Source: Rachycentron canadum (taxonomy: Eukaryota > Chordata > Actinopteri > Carangiformes > Rachycentridae). From it: a stretch of 64,000 nucleotides of DNA. The position numbers and the translations under genes are program-made. Location: positions 22,358,090-22,422,089 of the forward strand of contig CM076649.1 in assembly GCA_038496675.1 (NCBI GenBank), given 5' to 3'. Positions 34,241 through 47,249 of this stretch are shown one piece after another. The first letter of the stretch is position 1; each line of letters opens with the position of its first letter. Below the pieces are notes generated by a model. It did no database searches, was not told the origin of the DNA, and was given only the letters and a program-made list of their open reading frames with translations.

Positions 34241-35268
34241 CTGTGAATAAAGAGAATTTTGCCAGATCATTGTCTAAAATGTTTCTACACAAATGTTACA
34301 ATGTTCTAAACCCATAAATGTTCAGTACAATAGCACTGAATAAAACTCAGTTTCCCTTTAAAGGATATCCTCAGCCACTGAACGATATGGCACCTATAAA
34401 TAAGAAGTCCCATCGGATTTGAAAGCCCAGATGGGAGAACTGAGACCAGGCTGCATGGAGCTTCTCCAAACCCAGTGTCATGGTCTCATGAACGAACAGA
34501 CTTGTTGCAGCCGAATATTTGAACTGCTGAAAAAGTCCAGTCAGGCAGCAATTTTATAAAATTTAATCCAACATATCACGTTTATAGAATATAAACAAGG
34601 TTGAAAAAAAATGCGTTTTACAAATATATATATATTTCTCATTTCAAAATTCTGAAATAATGTAATAGGACAGGATCCACTGCATCGGCAAAGATGTCCA
34701 GTCAACACATGTGGGACTTGCTTCTCCGAGGAGAAAACTTTGAGCTACATTTAAAGTAGAATTTGGGGTAGAAATGTAGAGTGTTTACCGCTTTCCGTTG
34801 GTTGCTCAGGCAGAATGTGCAGATAGTCCGCGGCTGTCTGGCTTCTCCACTCCCCTTCAGCTGCCTGTACACCGCGGTCAGACACGGCTGGCCGTCCTCC
34901 CTCCCGTCGCCGACGACCAGCACGTTGGCCAAGTGTGAGATGTAGCTGGACGCCAGCCGCAGCGTCTCGATTTTGGAGAGTTTTCTGTCCACTGGTTCTG
35001 TGGGGATAAGTGTCCGCAGCGCCGTGAAGGCCGTGTTGACATTCTGGGTCCGGTGTCTCTCCCTGGCATTAGCGGCGTTCCGCTGCCGCACCACCACGCC
35101 GCCGGACTCCTGCCGGAGGGCAGCCCCCAGGGTCCCACAGCAGCCGTAGCCCTGCTCACTGCTGCTGTCGCTGTGGCTCCCGTCCTCGTCGTCCGACATC
35201 AAGGTCAGGCCGGCGGGGTAAGAGAAGGAATGAGCCGACACCGGCCTCAGCAGAGTGAAAGCCATCAT
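34181..35268 (-). CDS. tcf15: Transcription factor 15 (paraxis), whole gene
   Basis: This is a class II bHLH factor that dimerises with E proteins and drives somite epithelialisation and paraxial mesoderm development in the nucleus. Exons 35268-34789 and 34240-34181 give 179 aa. The N-terminus MMAFTLLRPVSAHSFSYPAG and the acidic SDDEDGSHSDSSSEQGYGCC match TCF15. The bHLH spans residues 63-117 (helix 1 NTAFTALRTLIPTEPVDRKL, helix 2 SKIETLRLASSYISHLANVL). The conserved C-terminal ICTFCLSNQRK ends exon 1. The basic region reads ARERHRTQNV, where TCF15 and scleraxis usually have RERDRT. Exon 2 is short and was placed by the RRD/C-V-K/G/RR pattern of mammalian TCF15. The first of two ATGs is taken; the second Met could be used equally. 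Confidence 0.93.
34789..35268 (-). CDS. tcf15: tcf15 exon 1
   Basis: Encodes residues 1-160 including the whole bHLH. The open frame runs past the donor (CGGAAAGCG/GTAAAC), but the read-through residues are unrelated to TCF15. GC-rich compared with flanking DNA. Confidence 0.93.
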
Positions 35269-35289
35269 AGGTAAACAGGTGTCTCACTG

Positions 35290-38200
35290 AGGAAGACAGC
35301 GCTTTATTTTCAAGTAGAAAAGAGCTGCATGCAAACACGAACCGGGCGTAAGGGTGACTGAACTCCAGGATCCAGGATCCAGCCCACAGATGCCCCTGCC
35401 TGGTAACACTCTTCCCCACACCATTGCCCAGAGTGACGGTTGTCCTGACATGCCGGGCTCTTAAAGCAGCGGCAGGGGCCCCGAGGCTGTGAGGGGAGGG
35501 GCCGAGGCTCCATCCTCCCACACGCTGTGCCCCTAAAAGTCACAGGCCTCACTTCGCTACCCCATCAATGCTGAAGTGTGGGGTTTGGTCGTTGTTTAGA
35601 GTGGGGGGGGGGCAGAGTACAGACACTGAGACGTGCTGGACCTCCAGGCGCAGAGGCCTCATGGAGCAGGGTACTAACTGAGTATTTCCATTACATACTT
35701 TCCCTTTGTGATACTTTTAGTACATTTGGCTTTAAATAGTTGTTAAATGTGTAGTTTCTGAATGCAGGGCCTTTGCCTGTAAAGTTATTTACATAGGCAT
35801 CAGTGCAATGCTATGGCAGTCTTACACCATTTAGTTCACACTATATTCCATAATATATTCGTATTTTAGACAAGCATTGTCTTGTGAACCACTGAGTAAA
35901 ACATTCTCATTCTCCAGGCATCTTTCCTAAGCAGTTTAAGATGCATTCATATGAGTTTAAAAATCATGGAAACATGGTCAGACCCATGTGGCTCCCCATC
36001 CTCACAGATCTAATGTGGTCTACTGTTGAGGGTTGCCCCGTTTCAGTTTGTCTAATGGGTTAAGTGCTTTGGGTAAATAAACAATCAGCAGATGCTGGAA
36101 ATGGTTCACACCCTAACCTTCTGTGGAGCAAATGGCTTCCAGATTGACTAGTGCTGATAGGAGGGTGGGACAGACTGCTGCAACAGGGAGAGAGTGTCAT
36201 TAAAGGGCCCGTTTTTTTACAAACAAACCTTGGCACATCAAACTGGGCCACTGGCAGCCCCTGGCCCCAACAACAGTGACCTGGGGAGAATATAGATCCA
36301 CTCAAAGCTTGAGTCATGGTGTTTTACCACACTCAGTCAGCCAGAAACATGACCCCACTGCTCGCTCCCCAACACCACCTCACAGTTTGAAACCATAAAT
36401 ACTTCACTACCCTACTTGAACTTAAAGGAATGCAATTAAATCCTGTTGAGTTGATGAAAGTCCATGAATGTGGAGGGTGGAACGTGTGTCAGGGAAGATG
36501 TGACAATGCTACTCATGGGGGAACTTCTTCTGTTTGATTAAATGGTTTTTGAAGCTTATACCAATATCATGCTAGTCATAACAATGAAAAAAAAAAAAGT
36601 CTCTCACTATCTCAGTGTTTGCATTCTTTGCTACGTTTTTTTTTTTTTTTTTTGGCCAAATTAGTTTTCTCTCTGGGGTGTGTTGGGCAAACCAATACAT
36701 ACATGGGAGAGTGATAGTGTAGTGACCAACACAGGCACAGTCTTATTTCATTGAAGTTATACTATATACACACTAATAGATAAATGGTCCAGTTTGCCTC
36801 CTATGAGGGAAACTGCTGGCAGTAGTCACATTTCTTGACCGTCAGAAACTTTTACACCTGCTGATTTAAGCAATTACCCAACCAGCCAGTATATACCAGC
36901 CAGAGACAACATAAGAACCACCTTACCTAGGCTATCAAAGCAACCTGGGCTTCAATAACGCCTCAGCTGTGCCATGTCACACTATACTGATGCAATAAAA
37001 CATTGAAAAGGAGCTACAACCAAGTTGAGAGCATAAATGAACATTTTTCAGAACTTGAACAAGGCCTGAAATAAATTTGTTATTTGAGATGCACTTGTAT
37101 GTTAGTAGCCACAGCTCCCTGAATATTCAGGTCTTCCTCATTGCCACATTGTTCAGCCTGTCAACACAGAAACACTATCGGCCGCTCTAAATGCCATTAT
37201 TAAAATAGACTGTCTGCTGTGTCCAGATATGTAAATACAGTCATTAGATTTGTAATAGTTTTTAAACAGGGCAGATGAAGAGAGATAGGGCTGTTCCCAT
37301 GCAAGCTCTGTAATTGGGGAAATAAACTTGTCTTGGACCAAGACCCTATTCCAGCAGGTCAACACAGGGGGCATAAACAGAGAGAATGATAATGAAGTGA
37401 TATGTCTCCTTACATCTGATCTCAAAGCAGCTTTCTGCCCCATTAAAGATCTGTTGCTTATTTGTATTCATCATTTGGTTACTGCCCTCTTGTGGTAGAC
37501 GCAGTGCATTGCCCCTGCAAGCTAGCTTGACTTTCATTATAGCTACAGTTTGTCCTTTTTTTTTTTTGTAGGTATGACCGTGTTCCTTTGACAAAGACTT
37601 GGTAAACAGAGGAGAGCATCTTAATTTGGAGGTCTGTGCATGAGCATTGAGGATAATCCTGGGATCTGTTATGATATTGCAAACATCACATTAAATAAGT
37701 TTGAGTGGTGATGCTGGCGACCAAAGCAGAGTTAAACTTATTAGTTAAATGTGTAGCTGTAGGTAATATTTCTCTCTTCTAGTCTTTCCTCTGCTGTTTT
37801 CCCCAGCCCTGCTGAATGTTTATCCCCAGTTTGTCTCCCAAGTCTGCCCATGTGTGTTCTATGTGTGTCTGTGTGGCTGACCTATGTTCTCCTTTGCACC
37901 ATTCACCTGCCAGTCATTGTTTGACTTAGTTGTTTTCCATTTTTGGAACTCACTTATTCTGGGTTCTCCTTGTTATACAGATTAGCCACTACTCACCCAC
38001 TCCACTTCAGCCACATCCAGCCTAGACGTCTTCACTACAATTCTTCCTAAATACTGCAGTTGATGAGGGGCAGGTGTGTCAGGTAACCGGTGCACGTTCC
38101 TACCAGGAAGCACATACACACACAAAGACACAGGGGAGAGGAGAACCTAACACCTCACCTCTTCCAACCTCCACAGACTCTGCTGCCACTTCTGTCTGCA

Positions 38201-41200
38201 GACGCTGAACTCCCAACAGCCACCATAACCCCAGTCTCTTGTCAGCCCTCCAATTCCCAATCCTGTTCATATTCATATTTTGCATTTAGTGCGATGAACC
38301 ATGCAGACTATTCCTGTAGTGTCTGCATTGTGGCCCGTTTTGAAAAGATGTTTTGCTAAATCAATCTACAAGGAAAGACATACAGTGCAAAACTATTAAA
38401 TGGAACAGGCCCTAAATTTAAGAGACTACCTTGGACAAATTGTCTACAATTTAACCATTTAGTTATTTTTTCAGTAACTATAAGCAAAAGTATAATTCAT
38501 TTAGATTTACCAGCATCCTAAATCAGCAGGACAGTGGAGACTCCTTACGTGTGAAGTGGTCATTAAGTCTGATTCTAGCAATCTTTCCATCATCATCATA
38601 AAACTAAGTTGAATTATTTAGAATAATATTTGATTGACTTTGTCTTGACATTTTATTGAGAAAAGAATATGCATTATTCTATGTCTTTATATATATATTA
38701 TATATTACATATTTATTTGCTGTCTGGGGGCAGACATAAAAGACACTTATTAAATGGAATGACCCTGGTTTAGTTGACCTTCATTACCACGTGTAAATGA
38801 AGTTACTGACAGGTATCAGTTTCTTTCTTGTCATATGACATTAACATTATCTATTATTCTGACAATGTTACTTTTAATTAAAAAGCCAGGGTTTGCTAAA
38901 CTGGTTGATAACTAGCTTCGTAGCACAAGTTATCAGGATGGTCAGTGTTAGGTTAAGTCACATCAGATAATGAAAAAATATCCTGGGTATGTTGAATTTG
39001 CTTCATGGCCTCAGGCCCCAGTTTGTTTGGGTGTGTGTGTGTCTGTTTAGCTGGCTGTTTGTTTGTGCTTATTATTTGGACATTTTGTTAACTGGCTTAC
39101 TACGTGGCTTCCTCCATGTGCTTCAGGTTCAGCCTTCTGAAGTCCTGCTCTGTCAGCCTAGCTCAGCGATTGTCTGCTTGTTTCCTGTGGCTCATCCAAC
39201 TCACCAGCTTTAAGGGCTCCAGTCTCCTGTCACCCTTTGAGGATCTCACTCCATTCCCCTGATCTCCAACAGCAGCCTGTCTACAACTGCCTCATGCCAG
39301 CAATCAACCTGCACCTGGACTTCTCTCCAAACCACCAACCACCCAACACCATCACAAGCCAAATTACCCCACAAGCTCCAAAGATTGCAAATACAGAACT
39401 TACTTACAGGTACCTTCCAATAACTCCAATCATGTCTTGTTTACATGCAGCTCCTTCTTTGGCTTCTTAACACACAGTATTCAGGGTTCCTCTGTTTTCG
39501 CTGTTAATATGTTAGATTAAATTTTTTTTAGTAGAACTGCAGGTGAGTAGTGTAACACAGGCTGTTTATTACTAAATTAAATGGAGGCTTGAGGCTGGGA
39601 CTGGAATGATTGGAGAGCGGGACAGGTGGCTAAATAAAAAACGGGGCTGGACTGGGGAGCAAACACTGGGCTGGCTGGGATCTCAGGTTGGAGTTCCTAG
39701 ACACAACTATGAGCTGAGTGGGGCAGCGTGCAGGCTGGGAAAAGCAGGGTTCTGGTGCACAGGTCAACCTGGTAAACAATTGTAAATAAAAGGCAAAAGC
39801 AATTCTAGGAAACTAGGAAGTTGGCCTTAGAATGGTGCGCCATAAGTGATGCTCCTAGGGTTTGTCACTATAAGCAACCCACTCACATCACACATGGCCA
39901 TTTAATCCATTGTTAATATGGAAATATGTATTAGTACAGCCTTAAGGATATTGGATATCTCTGATAGAAGTTTGTCTACAGGACTACAGCAGTTTTATGT
40001 ACTATATATGGACAGTAATAGATCTTTTGGTTTACATTTCCCCAGAGGTAGCTATGTATTTCTAGCTACCTACATATCGTGCAAAACAGACCCTGTTTTC
40101 AGGCATGGATATGTTTTTTCAATGGCAGCTATTGTGTCTGAAAATAGCCATCTCTGGTCTGTGGTCTATTGAGACACATACTTACATCTCTCATGAGGGG
40201 TCGGTGGCCCCCAGGCTCAGCCCTGTCTGGTCTGGAGCAGCAGCCCAGTTCTCATGACACCTGACCCAGAGCATATCCTGTGATCGGACCGCAGCATTGT
40301 GAAAAAGAATCTCAAAATATGGCAGTGAAGGAAGGGGGCACACTGACAGACTTTGCTGATTGTGACACATTCATTATCTTGTGCATTAATAACTATTTCA
40401 GCACTTGAGAATAGCTTGTGTTTAAATTGTTGTTCCCTCTGCCCGTCAGGCGTTCAATTCAGGAGCTGGATCTTCTGACAGACAAGCAAGAATGAACCTG
40501 TGGCTGCGTCCTATAAATGCAGCATCCTGTAAAAATCAGTAAATGCCAACTGTATATCTAGGTAGTTTAACAGTTTGTGGCTTCCATTATTTACATCCTA
40601 CAGAGGCTTCTTCATTAATCCATTTAAAGTGGTTTCTTTTCCAGTCACTGATGAATGCATGGTTAACAGATAGTGGTCACATAAGGTTTTGTGACTTAAC
40701 TAGTTTATGATGATCGCCTGAACACACTATTGAACAACTGACAACTGCACAATGGTTTATGGATTTCTGTCAGTCAAAGGATGCCGTGTTGTCCACCATA
40801 TTTGGACAAAGGACTGCAGCATTCCTTAAAATATGACAGGGCCTGTGAGGTCAATATTACTTATTTGGTCTAAAAAAATGACTTCTAAAGATGCTTTATT
40901 TCTTTCCACAATGACAGGCTGAAGTGTGTAGAAGCAGGTAACAGGTAAACACAGGTTTGTTCACTAATGTCTTCCTTCATGTTTATTCATTAGGTGATTC
41001 ACTGATAGATTAATGAGGCATACAATAGGTCAAGCCGATGAGTTCTAAGGATGCCCTCTGCTGGACCACAAGGCAAACTACTTCAGTCTATGGACCTTAC
41101 AGACTAGGAGTTTTGAATTTATACAGGTCTTAAAAATGACGAGTAAAGTCTGACTGCGTTAAAGTGACATTAGCTTGTCGTTTTGTGAGGCTTAGTTGTT

Positions 41201-41760
41201 GAATGAATGGAACAATCCTAATTCTACAGGGGTTTAGAATACTTTTATTTTTGAGAAAAGTAATCAATAAAAAAGCTCTTATTTTTGAAAAGTGCCAGCA
41301 CCATTAAATAAATAGTTCTTTTTTGTAACTGGTTAAATATTTCAATATAAAGCATTAAAATGTTTTTTTTGTTTGTTTTTTTTTTTTAATCAAAGGTGTG
41401 TTGCATCTTTGCAGATTATTTATTCATGAGTTTCAGTGAATATTTGTTTATTTTTTTTATTGTCATCACCAAATTGATCAGACAGAGAAATTTCATGTAT
41501 CAGAATAATTTTTGGTGTCTGTTCTCAACAAATCCAGTTCACAGCTTCTTATAAAAACATGTTAAATTCACAAATACATTAATGATAAATTAATCATCTT
41601 TGAACTTGGCAGATAAATAAATAAATTAATCAATAAATATCCAAATAAATTATTTAACAAAAGGAAAAGTTTTTAAGAGCCACTTGGCATATAAAATGAT
41701 ACTGATGTGTAAATTAATACAGTGTATACATAATTCCTGAATTGTTTAAAACGAGGTTAC
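35290..41760. other. tcf15-scrt2 intergenic region
   Basis: No exon was seen; in particular no sulfiredoxin-type F-G-G-C-H-R motif on either strand (SRXN1 lies here in human). 35290-35560 is GC-rich and is probably the tcf15 promoter. A-runs and T-runs mark 36588-36598 and 36638-36653. 37770-38340, 39000-39480 and 39540-39790 have a C/T-rich or G-rich, LTR-like texture but could not be assigned. Confidence 0.4.
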
Positions 41761-41767
41761 TTTTATG

Positions 41768-41773
41768 TTTATT
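41768..41773 (-). terminator. Candidate scrt2 polyadenylation signal
   Basis: Minus-strand AATAAA about 120 nt beyond the stop codon; further copies occur downstream (for example near 41420), so longer 3' UTRs are possible. Confidence 0.35.
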
Positions 41774-41893
41774 TCAAAAGGCTGGATTATAATGCATGCA
41801 TGTGATAAGCCTGAGAAGTGGCATGCGTTTTTCTGATTTTGTTAGAACTATTAAAAATGTATGAATAGAAATGAAGAATAAAAATATTTGAAA

Positions 41894-42699
41894 TCAGTCA
41901 GAGCTGGAGTCATCCTCTGCTTGATGCCCTTTGAAGCAGGCCGACTCATAGTGCTTGTTCAAATAAGACTTGAGTGCAAAGCTTTTGTGGCAGCGTTTGC
42001 AGGAGTAGTGCTTGAAGGCTGAATGAGTCTGCATGTGGGCACGCAGGTTGGAGCGATCAGCGAAGGCTTTGCTGCAGTGTGCACAGGCAAACGGTTTTTC
42101 TCCGGTGTGAGACCTCATGTGGCCCTGCAGGAGCCACGGCCGACTGAAGGCTTTGCTGCACACAGTGCACTTGTGCTTCAGGTCATGCGTTAGCATATGC
42201 ATGGCCAGTGCCGGCATGGACACGTACACCTTGTGGCAGGTGGGACACTTCCTGGCCTGTTGACTGTCCAGGCTGCGGTGAGTCTGCTTGTGTCTGCTCA
42301 GATTGGAGGACGTGGCATAAGACTTGCCACAGTCACAACACATATGGCGCCCTTTGGTTTTCCCTTTGGCAGGGCTGCAGTCTCCTGAGCTGACACTCTT
42401 GCTGATGTCTGATTGGCTGCTTCGTTTGCGCGGACATTGTTGGTTGGGTCTCCAGCGGGTGCGGCCGCCTGAGATAAGGAAGTCATTGATGGTGCATGCC
42501 TCCAAATCAGGGCTGCTGTCTGAGTCGACTGTGGCAGTAGAGATGGGGCTGTCCGCACGCTCCATGTCGGGGTCAGAGAACTCTCCCCCACTGCTGCCAC
42601 CTGGGGAGTAAAGGGGCCCCGAGAAGAGCTCATTCTGCCCACAACCTGGCTCTTTTGTGCTCTGCAACACAGAGGGGATGATGTAATCATGGATGTAAC
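41894..42699 (-). CDS. scrt2: scrt2 exon 2 (zinc fingers)
   Basis: Starts after the acceptor TTCTTTTACAG at GYIHDYIIPS and carries all five zinc fingers. It stops with TGA after DDSSSD. The open frame extends about 40 codons upstream into the intron, including a T-run-derived lysine string that is not coding. Confidence 0.95.
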
Positions 42700-44350
42700 C
42701 TGTAAAAGAAAGAAAACATTTGTAGAAAGGCATAAAAAAGATTTTTTTTTTTTTTTTTATTGCAATATATGAATGAAAGAGCTTCATAATCTCAATAACC
42801 TTTGATGGAAGGTGCCTTGCCAAACCCTCTAATCCATATACAGGAAGTTATTTGTAATGCCGGGTTCAACAAGCTTTGAGATGAAGTCATGAGTCTTTGA
42901 TGCACAGTTCTGCTTCAATAACCTGCACTGGCTCAACAACTGTTATCATACAAATTTGGCCATTGTGTGTAAAAAAAATAAGTCAAACACAATGACTGCT
43001 AACATTAACAAAACAGTCACAGCACTATCCTGGTTCCCAACCAGACCCCTGGCCTGAAAGAGTGGCTCAGTAGTGAAATCCTCTCTAACACCAAATTATT
43101 TTAATCAGATCATTCCCCATCTGTGGTATTTTTGAGAGTGTTCATGAGTATGGTAATGGGGAGATTGAGTGACAGGTGTGGGCTGCGATTTAGTAAAGAG
43201 GAAAGGGAGGGCCAAGGAGAGTGTGTGTGTGTATAGTGTGCAGGGGGGCAGTCACACACATACACACACACATTGAAACACAAAGGGAAGCAGACAGCTG
43301 GCATCCTAAATCTAGGGAACAAATGATTCAACTCAAGCAGAGGTACTGTGATGGTGAATCCTCTCAAAGCACACTTTTCTTTGGGTGTTTCTCAAAGCTA
43401 AGCAGACACAAAAACATTCACACCATATTGTTTGAATTGCAGGGTTGCTCTCACATACAGCCACTGTAGAGATCCCAATGATGAAAATCTAATGTCTGTC
43501 AATGTACTGCTCATGTTGCATTTTATTGAATTACCTGCAGCACTCTATTTTCCAGTCAATACCCATCCTCTAAAAACCCTGTTCCATCACCTCTTGCTGC
43601 TTCATATATGGATTGTGTTACAATCCCAGTCCTGGTGGCTATCTAACCGCCTGCAGGATCAGATGGAGAGATGGAGAGATGAATGGGGGGGGTATAAGAG
43701 GAGGAACTCAAGGGCAACTGCATCTAAGGACAACACAGTCCCAAGCGGCTATCTGCTTTCTCCTGAGTGTTTTTTTCTTTTTTCCTTTTCAACCTGACAA
43801 AAGGTTGCATCAGATAGTGTGCCTAAATCCCATGCACACATATATCTCATCATTCATGTACACAATAGCATTAAAGCCAAAGGCTGCTGTGTGATCTGGT
43901 TTGAGTATTAAGCTGATTGAGCCGGCGTGACCTGAATACTATTTAGCATCCACTGAGTTAGAAAACAAAAGTCCTGAAACAGACGGAAGAGGGGCAGATG
44001 CTGCATGTGGGGATTTCAGGGGTTTTGGAGGAGATACAGCAACATAAACACACTACGTAACTCATTTTCTTTTATTTTAGTTATTTGTTTCCCTACTTTT
44101 GTGAAACAGACATCACCCTATCCTACAGCAGAAACGCACGCAGCAAAGTCTAAAACACAAGTCAAGGAGATGTCTACTCACCATTTTCACTCAAACGCAC
44201 CGCCAGGTTGGTGGCTGACTCAGTGATGACATGTGTCACAGTGTAAGAGTTGTCCCAGTGTTGTTGGTGTTGGTGGTAATAGGTGGAAGATGAGTCTTGA
44301 TGAATGTGAAAATGAATCTTCGGCTGCTTCACCAAAAAGGAGCGTGGCAT
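41894..44350 (-). CDS. scrt2: Scratch-family zinc-finger repressor, probably scrt2, whole gene
   Basis: Scratch proteins are Snail-superfamily repressors of post-mitotic neurons. They bind E-boxes (CAGGTG) and recruit corepressors through an N-terminal SNAG domain. Exons 44350-44182 and 42699-41894 join in phase to 324 aa (human SCRT2 is 307). SNAG is MPRSFLVKQ (usual MPRSFLVKK). A His/Gln-rich segment (about 14-32) follows. Residues 85-125 are Ser/Asp-rich, and INDFLISGGR (127-136) matches the Scratch F-I-S-D-G-R box. Five zinc fingers run from 177 to 311: four C2H2, the last C2HC (C-K-R-C ... H-Y-E-S-A-C). ATSSNLSRHKQTHRSLDSQ identifies Scratch. Neighbours argue for scrt2; the GYIHDY junction and KSYLNKHYESACFKG are SCRT1-like. 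Confidence 0.92.
42700..44181 (-). other. scrt2 intron
   Basis: A 1.48-kb intron without recognisable repeats other than a T-run (42741-42758) and short GT/CA tracts near 43218-43272. Confidence 0.6.
44182..44350 (-). CDS. scrt2: scrt2 exon 1 (SNAG domain)
   Basis: Encodes residues 1-57 (codon 57 split) from MPRSFLVKQPKIHFHIHQDS to RLSENG. The donor is GTGAGT. The ATG is fixed by the SNAG motif, which must be N-terminal. Too short in frame to stand out as a long ORF. Confidence 0.9.
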
Positions 44351-44585
44351 TTTTTTTCACCTGAAAAACAGATGCTACAACCTCATAGAAAAATCTGAAC
44401 AGATAGATGATAAAAAAAAGAAGACTAAAATACACTGAGCCTCCAGGCAGAACAGGCCAAACAATGGAAGATTGGAAAAATTGAAATGTTTAAAGCCAGA
44501 GGGTATGAGAAAAAAAATGTAGTGACAGCAGAGAAAGACAGATAAATCAGAGGACAGGGAGAATAGAGAGGAAGACAGAAAGTGA

Positions 44586-44650
44586 CATGGGAGATACAGA
44601 GGCAGAGACAGACAGAGAGAGAGAGAGAGGGAGAGGGAGAAGGAGAGAGA
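44586..44650. repeat. (GA)n low-complexity tract
   Basis: GAGA-rich stretch just upstream of scrt2; may contribute to promoter chromatin but is mainly simple sequence. Confidence 0.7.
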
Positions 44651-44659
44651 TGGCTTTAC

Positions 44660-47190
44660 TAGCTGAGCTCAGCACTACTGCAGCCTTTTATATTTGGGGC
44701 ACGAGCCCCAAAGATCAGGTGGTGCTTTGGAAAAGGGAGCTGCTTAGCATTAATCCATCAAGCATCCCCAGGGACACACATCAAATTACCACGAACCGTC
44801 TGTGCCTCTCCCTGCATGCACACACAAGCATGCACACACAGCAGTCTACCACCTCCTCCTCCTATATCCTTTTCCTCCTCCCTTTCTCCTCTCTCCCAAG
44901 GAAGGAGATCAGACAATGGTAGTGCAGAAGCACGTGGGTGACACTTCACACAACACCTTGTCCTCCTTTGTTTTTCAATTAAGTTAACTGACAGTTTATC
45001 CAGCTCCAAACATACAGTCACTTCCTGGTAACAGCATCACTACATGTGATATTTCATTATTGTCGGCCACATTAATAAAATGTAGCTCCCACTACCTACC
45101 ACTTCAATATAAACTCTCTCAAAGAGCCACAACCAAAAATCATCAGCCTTCTACTCTTGTTTCTAAGACAGCTTAACTTCTCTGGACAGTCCCTCAATTT
45201 TACAATTGCTTGTTGCTCCAGTCTTGTGTGTACAGTAGACAGTATCCACATTTGCCACACACACAATTCCAATGCCAACATTTAAAGGCTGATCTACAAA
45301 ATAAAACTGAGAGAGTCTTTATCAATGCATCCTCAGCCTCAGTTCTGAAGTGAATCTTGCTTTTTACTGGTTAAATTGTTATGCAGGCATTTCCATCAAA
45401 AAAGGTAAATAGCCAGCTCAACAAGAGAATCAGCACCCGTAGATTCTCATGAGAAAATGTTGGATGTTTACAGCCTGGTTCACAAAACAGTTTTGGTCTG
45501 TGTGCTTTAACACACCTGGTTAAATTTTATTAAGGCTTAAAATTAAAAATAGCTCTAGGCATGGCTGCTTTGAATGACATAGTTTCTGCTTGCTTTGTCA
45601 CTTCAATTAATTCATAACACTGAACATGGCCCATTAGCTGTGTTTGTGGTATTGGTACAATTTGGAGAATTTTTCATGCATTTATCGGAGCAATAACTTC
45701 TTATTATCTTATTGTGACACATTCTATTATTGTATTTTATGGTAGTATTACCTAGGTATCATTTCTGCATTCACCATAACTGACTTGTTGGTTAAGCTCT
45801 TAGCTAATTAATTATTGAATGAATAAGTGTTGGGTTGGCCTTCAAACGAGACACCACAATGCCCATCTTTGATGTTAACAGGAACACATCTTTGTCAGTT
45901 ATCCAATCCACATAGACTGAAGTGTTAGCTCCCCACACACGCCACCTTAGGGATCTAAGTGGAGTCAGGCATTGCCATGTACCATTGAAATGGCACAGCA
46001 GTTTACTTCAAAACTGTTCAGAAAACCTATGGGTGATGTCACAGAGGCTACGTCCAGCTTGATGTGCAGTCTGTGAGTCAGTCCATCAGATCTTCTCTTC
46101 CTTAAATCATGGGAGAAAATAAAGACCATTGTATTGGTTCTTGCAGTTTTCTTCTTAGATATCTTTGCATTATAACAACAAGAATAGCAGACAGCTTTGA
46201 AAATTCAGTAACTTTTCAGAGGGCAGGGACCGTCAGCTCTGAGCAAGGTCCTTATGAGTTGTTTATGACATCAAAAGGGGAGCAAAATCTAAACTGCATA
46301 TTTGTCCACACTTTTACTAAAAGACGGAGCAAGAGAGAACGTAATGACTGTCCTCAAAGTTTGAGGATCTGCAGACACATCAGGGGCACTCTGCTGAAAA
46401 GACAAGAAAAAATGGAGTTTGCATATGGGTTGTAGATAAAAGCCTATTTTTTGTCTATACTGAGCAAGGTAAAGTGGACCAGTGGTTTTTAATTTAATGA
46501 TTTTTAGGGTCACTTTTAACTATTATTTAATTTTCTAAAAAGCAACTGATGTAAAGATTTGTAAAAAAAAATTGTGGATGAATTGTGAAAAGAAAAATGT
46601 AATTTGGTGTTAACAATAAGAACTGTTTTCAAGAAAACATGCTGTGTTAATGTTAATTTACACACTTTACTGATTCCTTATGTGACATCAACTGGTTTAT
46701 CATGTTGATTTTTCACTTCCAGCGTCTGTATGGTATGTGATAATTCTTTGTCTGTCTGAAAACCACAGCCTTCCAAATAACCATATAACCTTCATCTGGA
46801 TAAAAAGCCAGCCCCTAGTGACTTTCAGTCCATTGGCTGTGACAGACTGACCTCTGTGTGCCTGCAGGGTTATGAGGTCAAACTGTGGTTGGCAGCTGCA
46901 ACTTAATTCAGCCTCCACAGCTCACACACAGATGGCTCAGAAAGTCTCAATTCAGTAAAAATGTATACTATAAAATAACAATCAGAATAGATACACAGTA
47001 AGTGAATAGGAAAGTATGCAAATGTGCAAAAAATAATAGGTACAATATTATTAAGGGCAAAAATGGAAACATTCAAAGTAGATTAACAAGGTTAGAGGGA
47101 AAAAAGGACGAGATAAACAAAGACTCCTGGCCGCCAACCCACCAAAAGAATTTTTTTTAAAAATTACATTCTTTATATATGATTATGATG
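44660..47190. other. Upstream region of scrt2, no gene seen
   Basis: No exons. 44660-44960 is relatively complex, with E-box-like CAGGTG near 44718 and CATTAATCC homeobox-like words, and may be proximal regulatory DNA. Confidence 0.3.
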
Positions 47191-47197
47191 ATGATGG

Positions 47198-47249
47198 TTA
47201 TTATTATTATTATTATTATTATTGTTATTATTATTATTATTATTATTAA
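47198..47249. repeat. (ATT)n microsatellite
   Basis: TTA/ATT repeats with one GTT interruption. Confidence 0.9.

Noticed and set aside
34702..34788. C-terminal extension of the tcf15 exon 1 frame
   Set aside because: It follows a GTAAAC donor and does not resemble TCF15; the short exon 2 fits better.
42700..42823. Upstream extension of the scrt2 exon 2 frame (about 40 codons)
   Set aside because: It lies beyond a clear acceptor and includes a lysine run from a T-tract; the SNAG exon supplies the true N-terminus.
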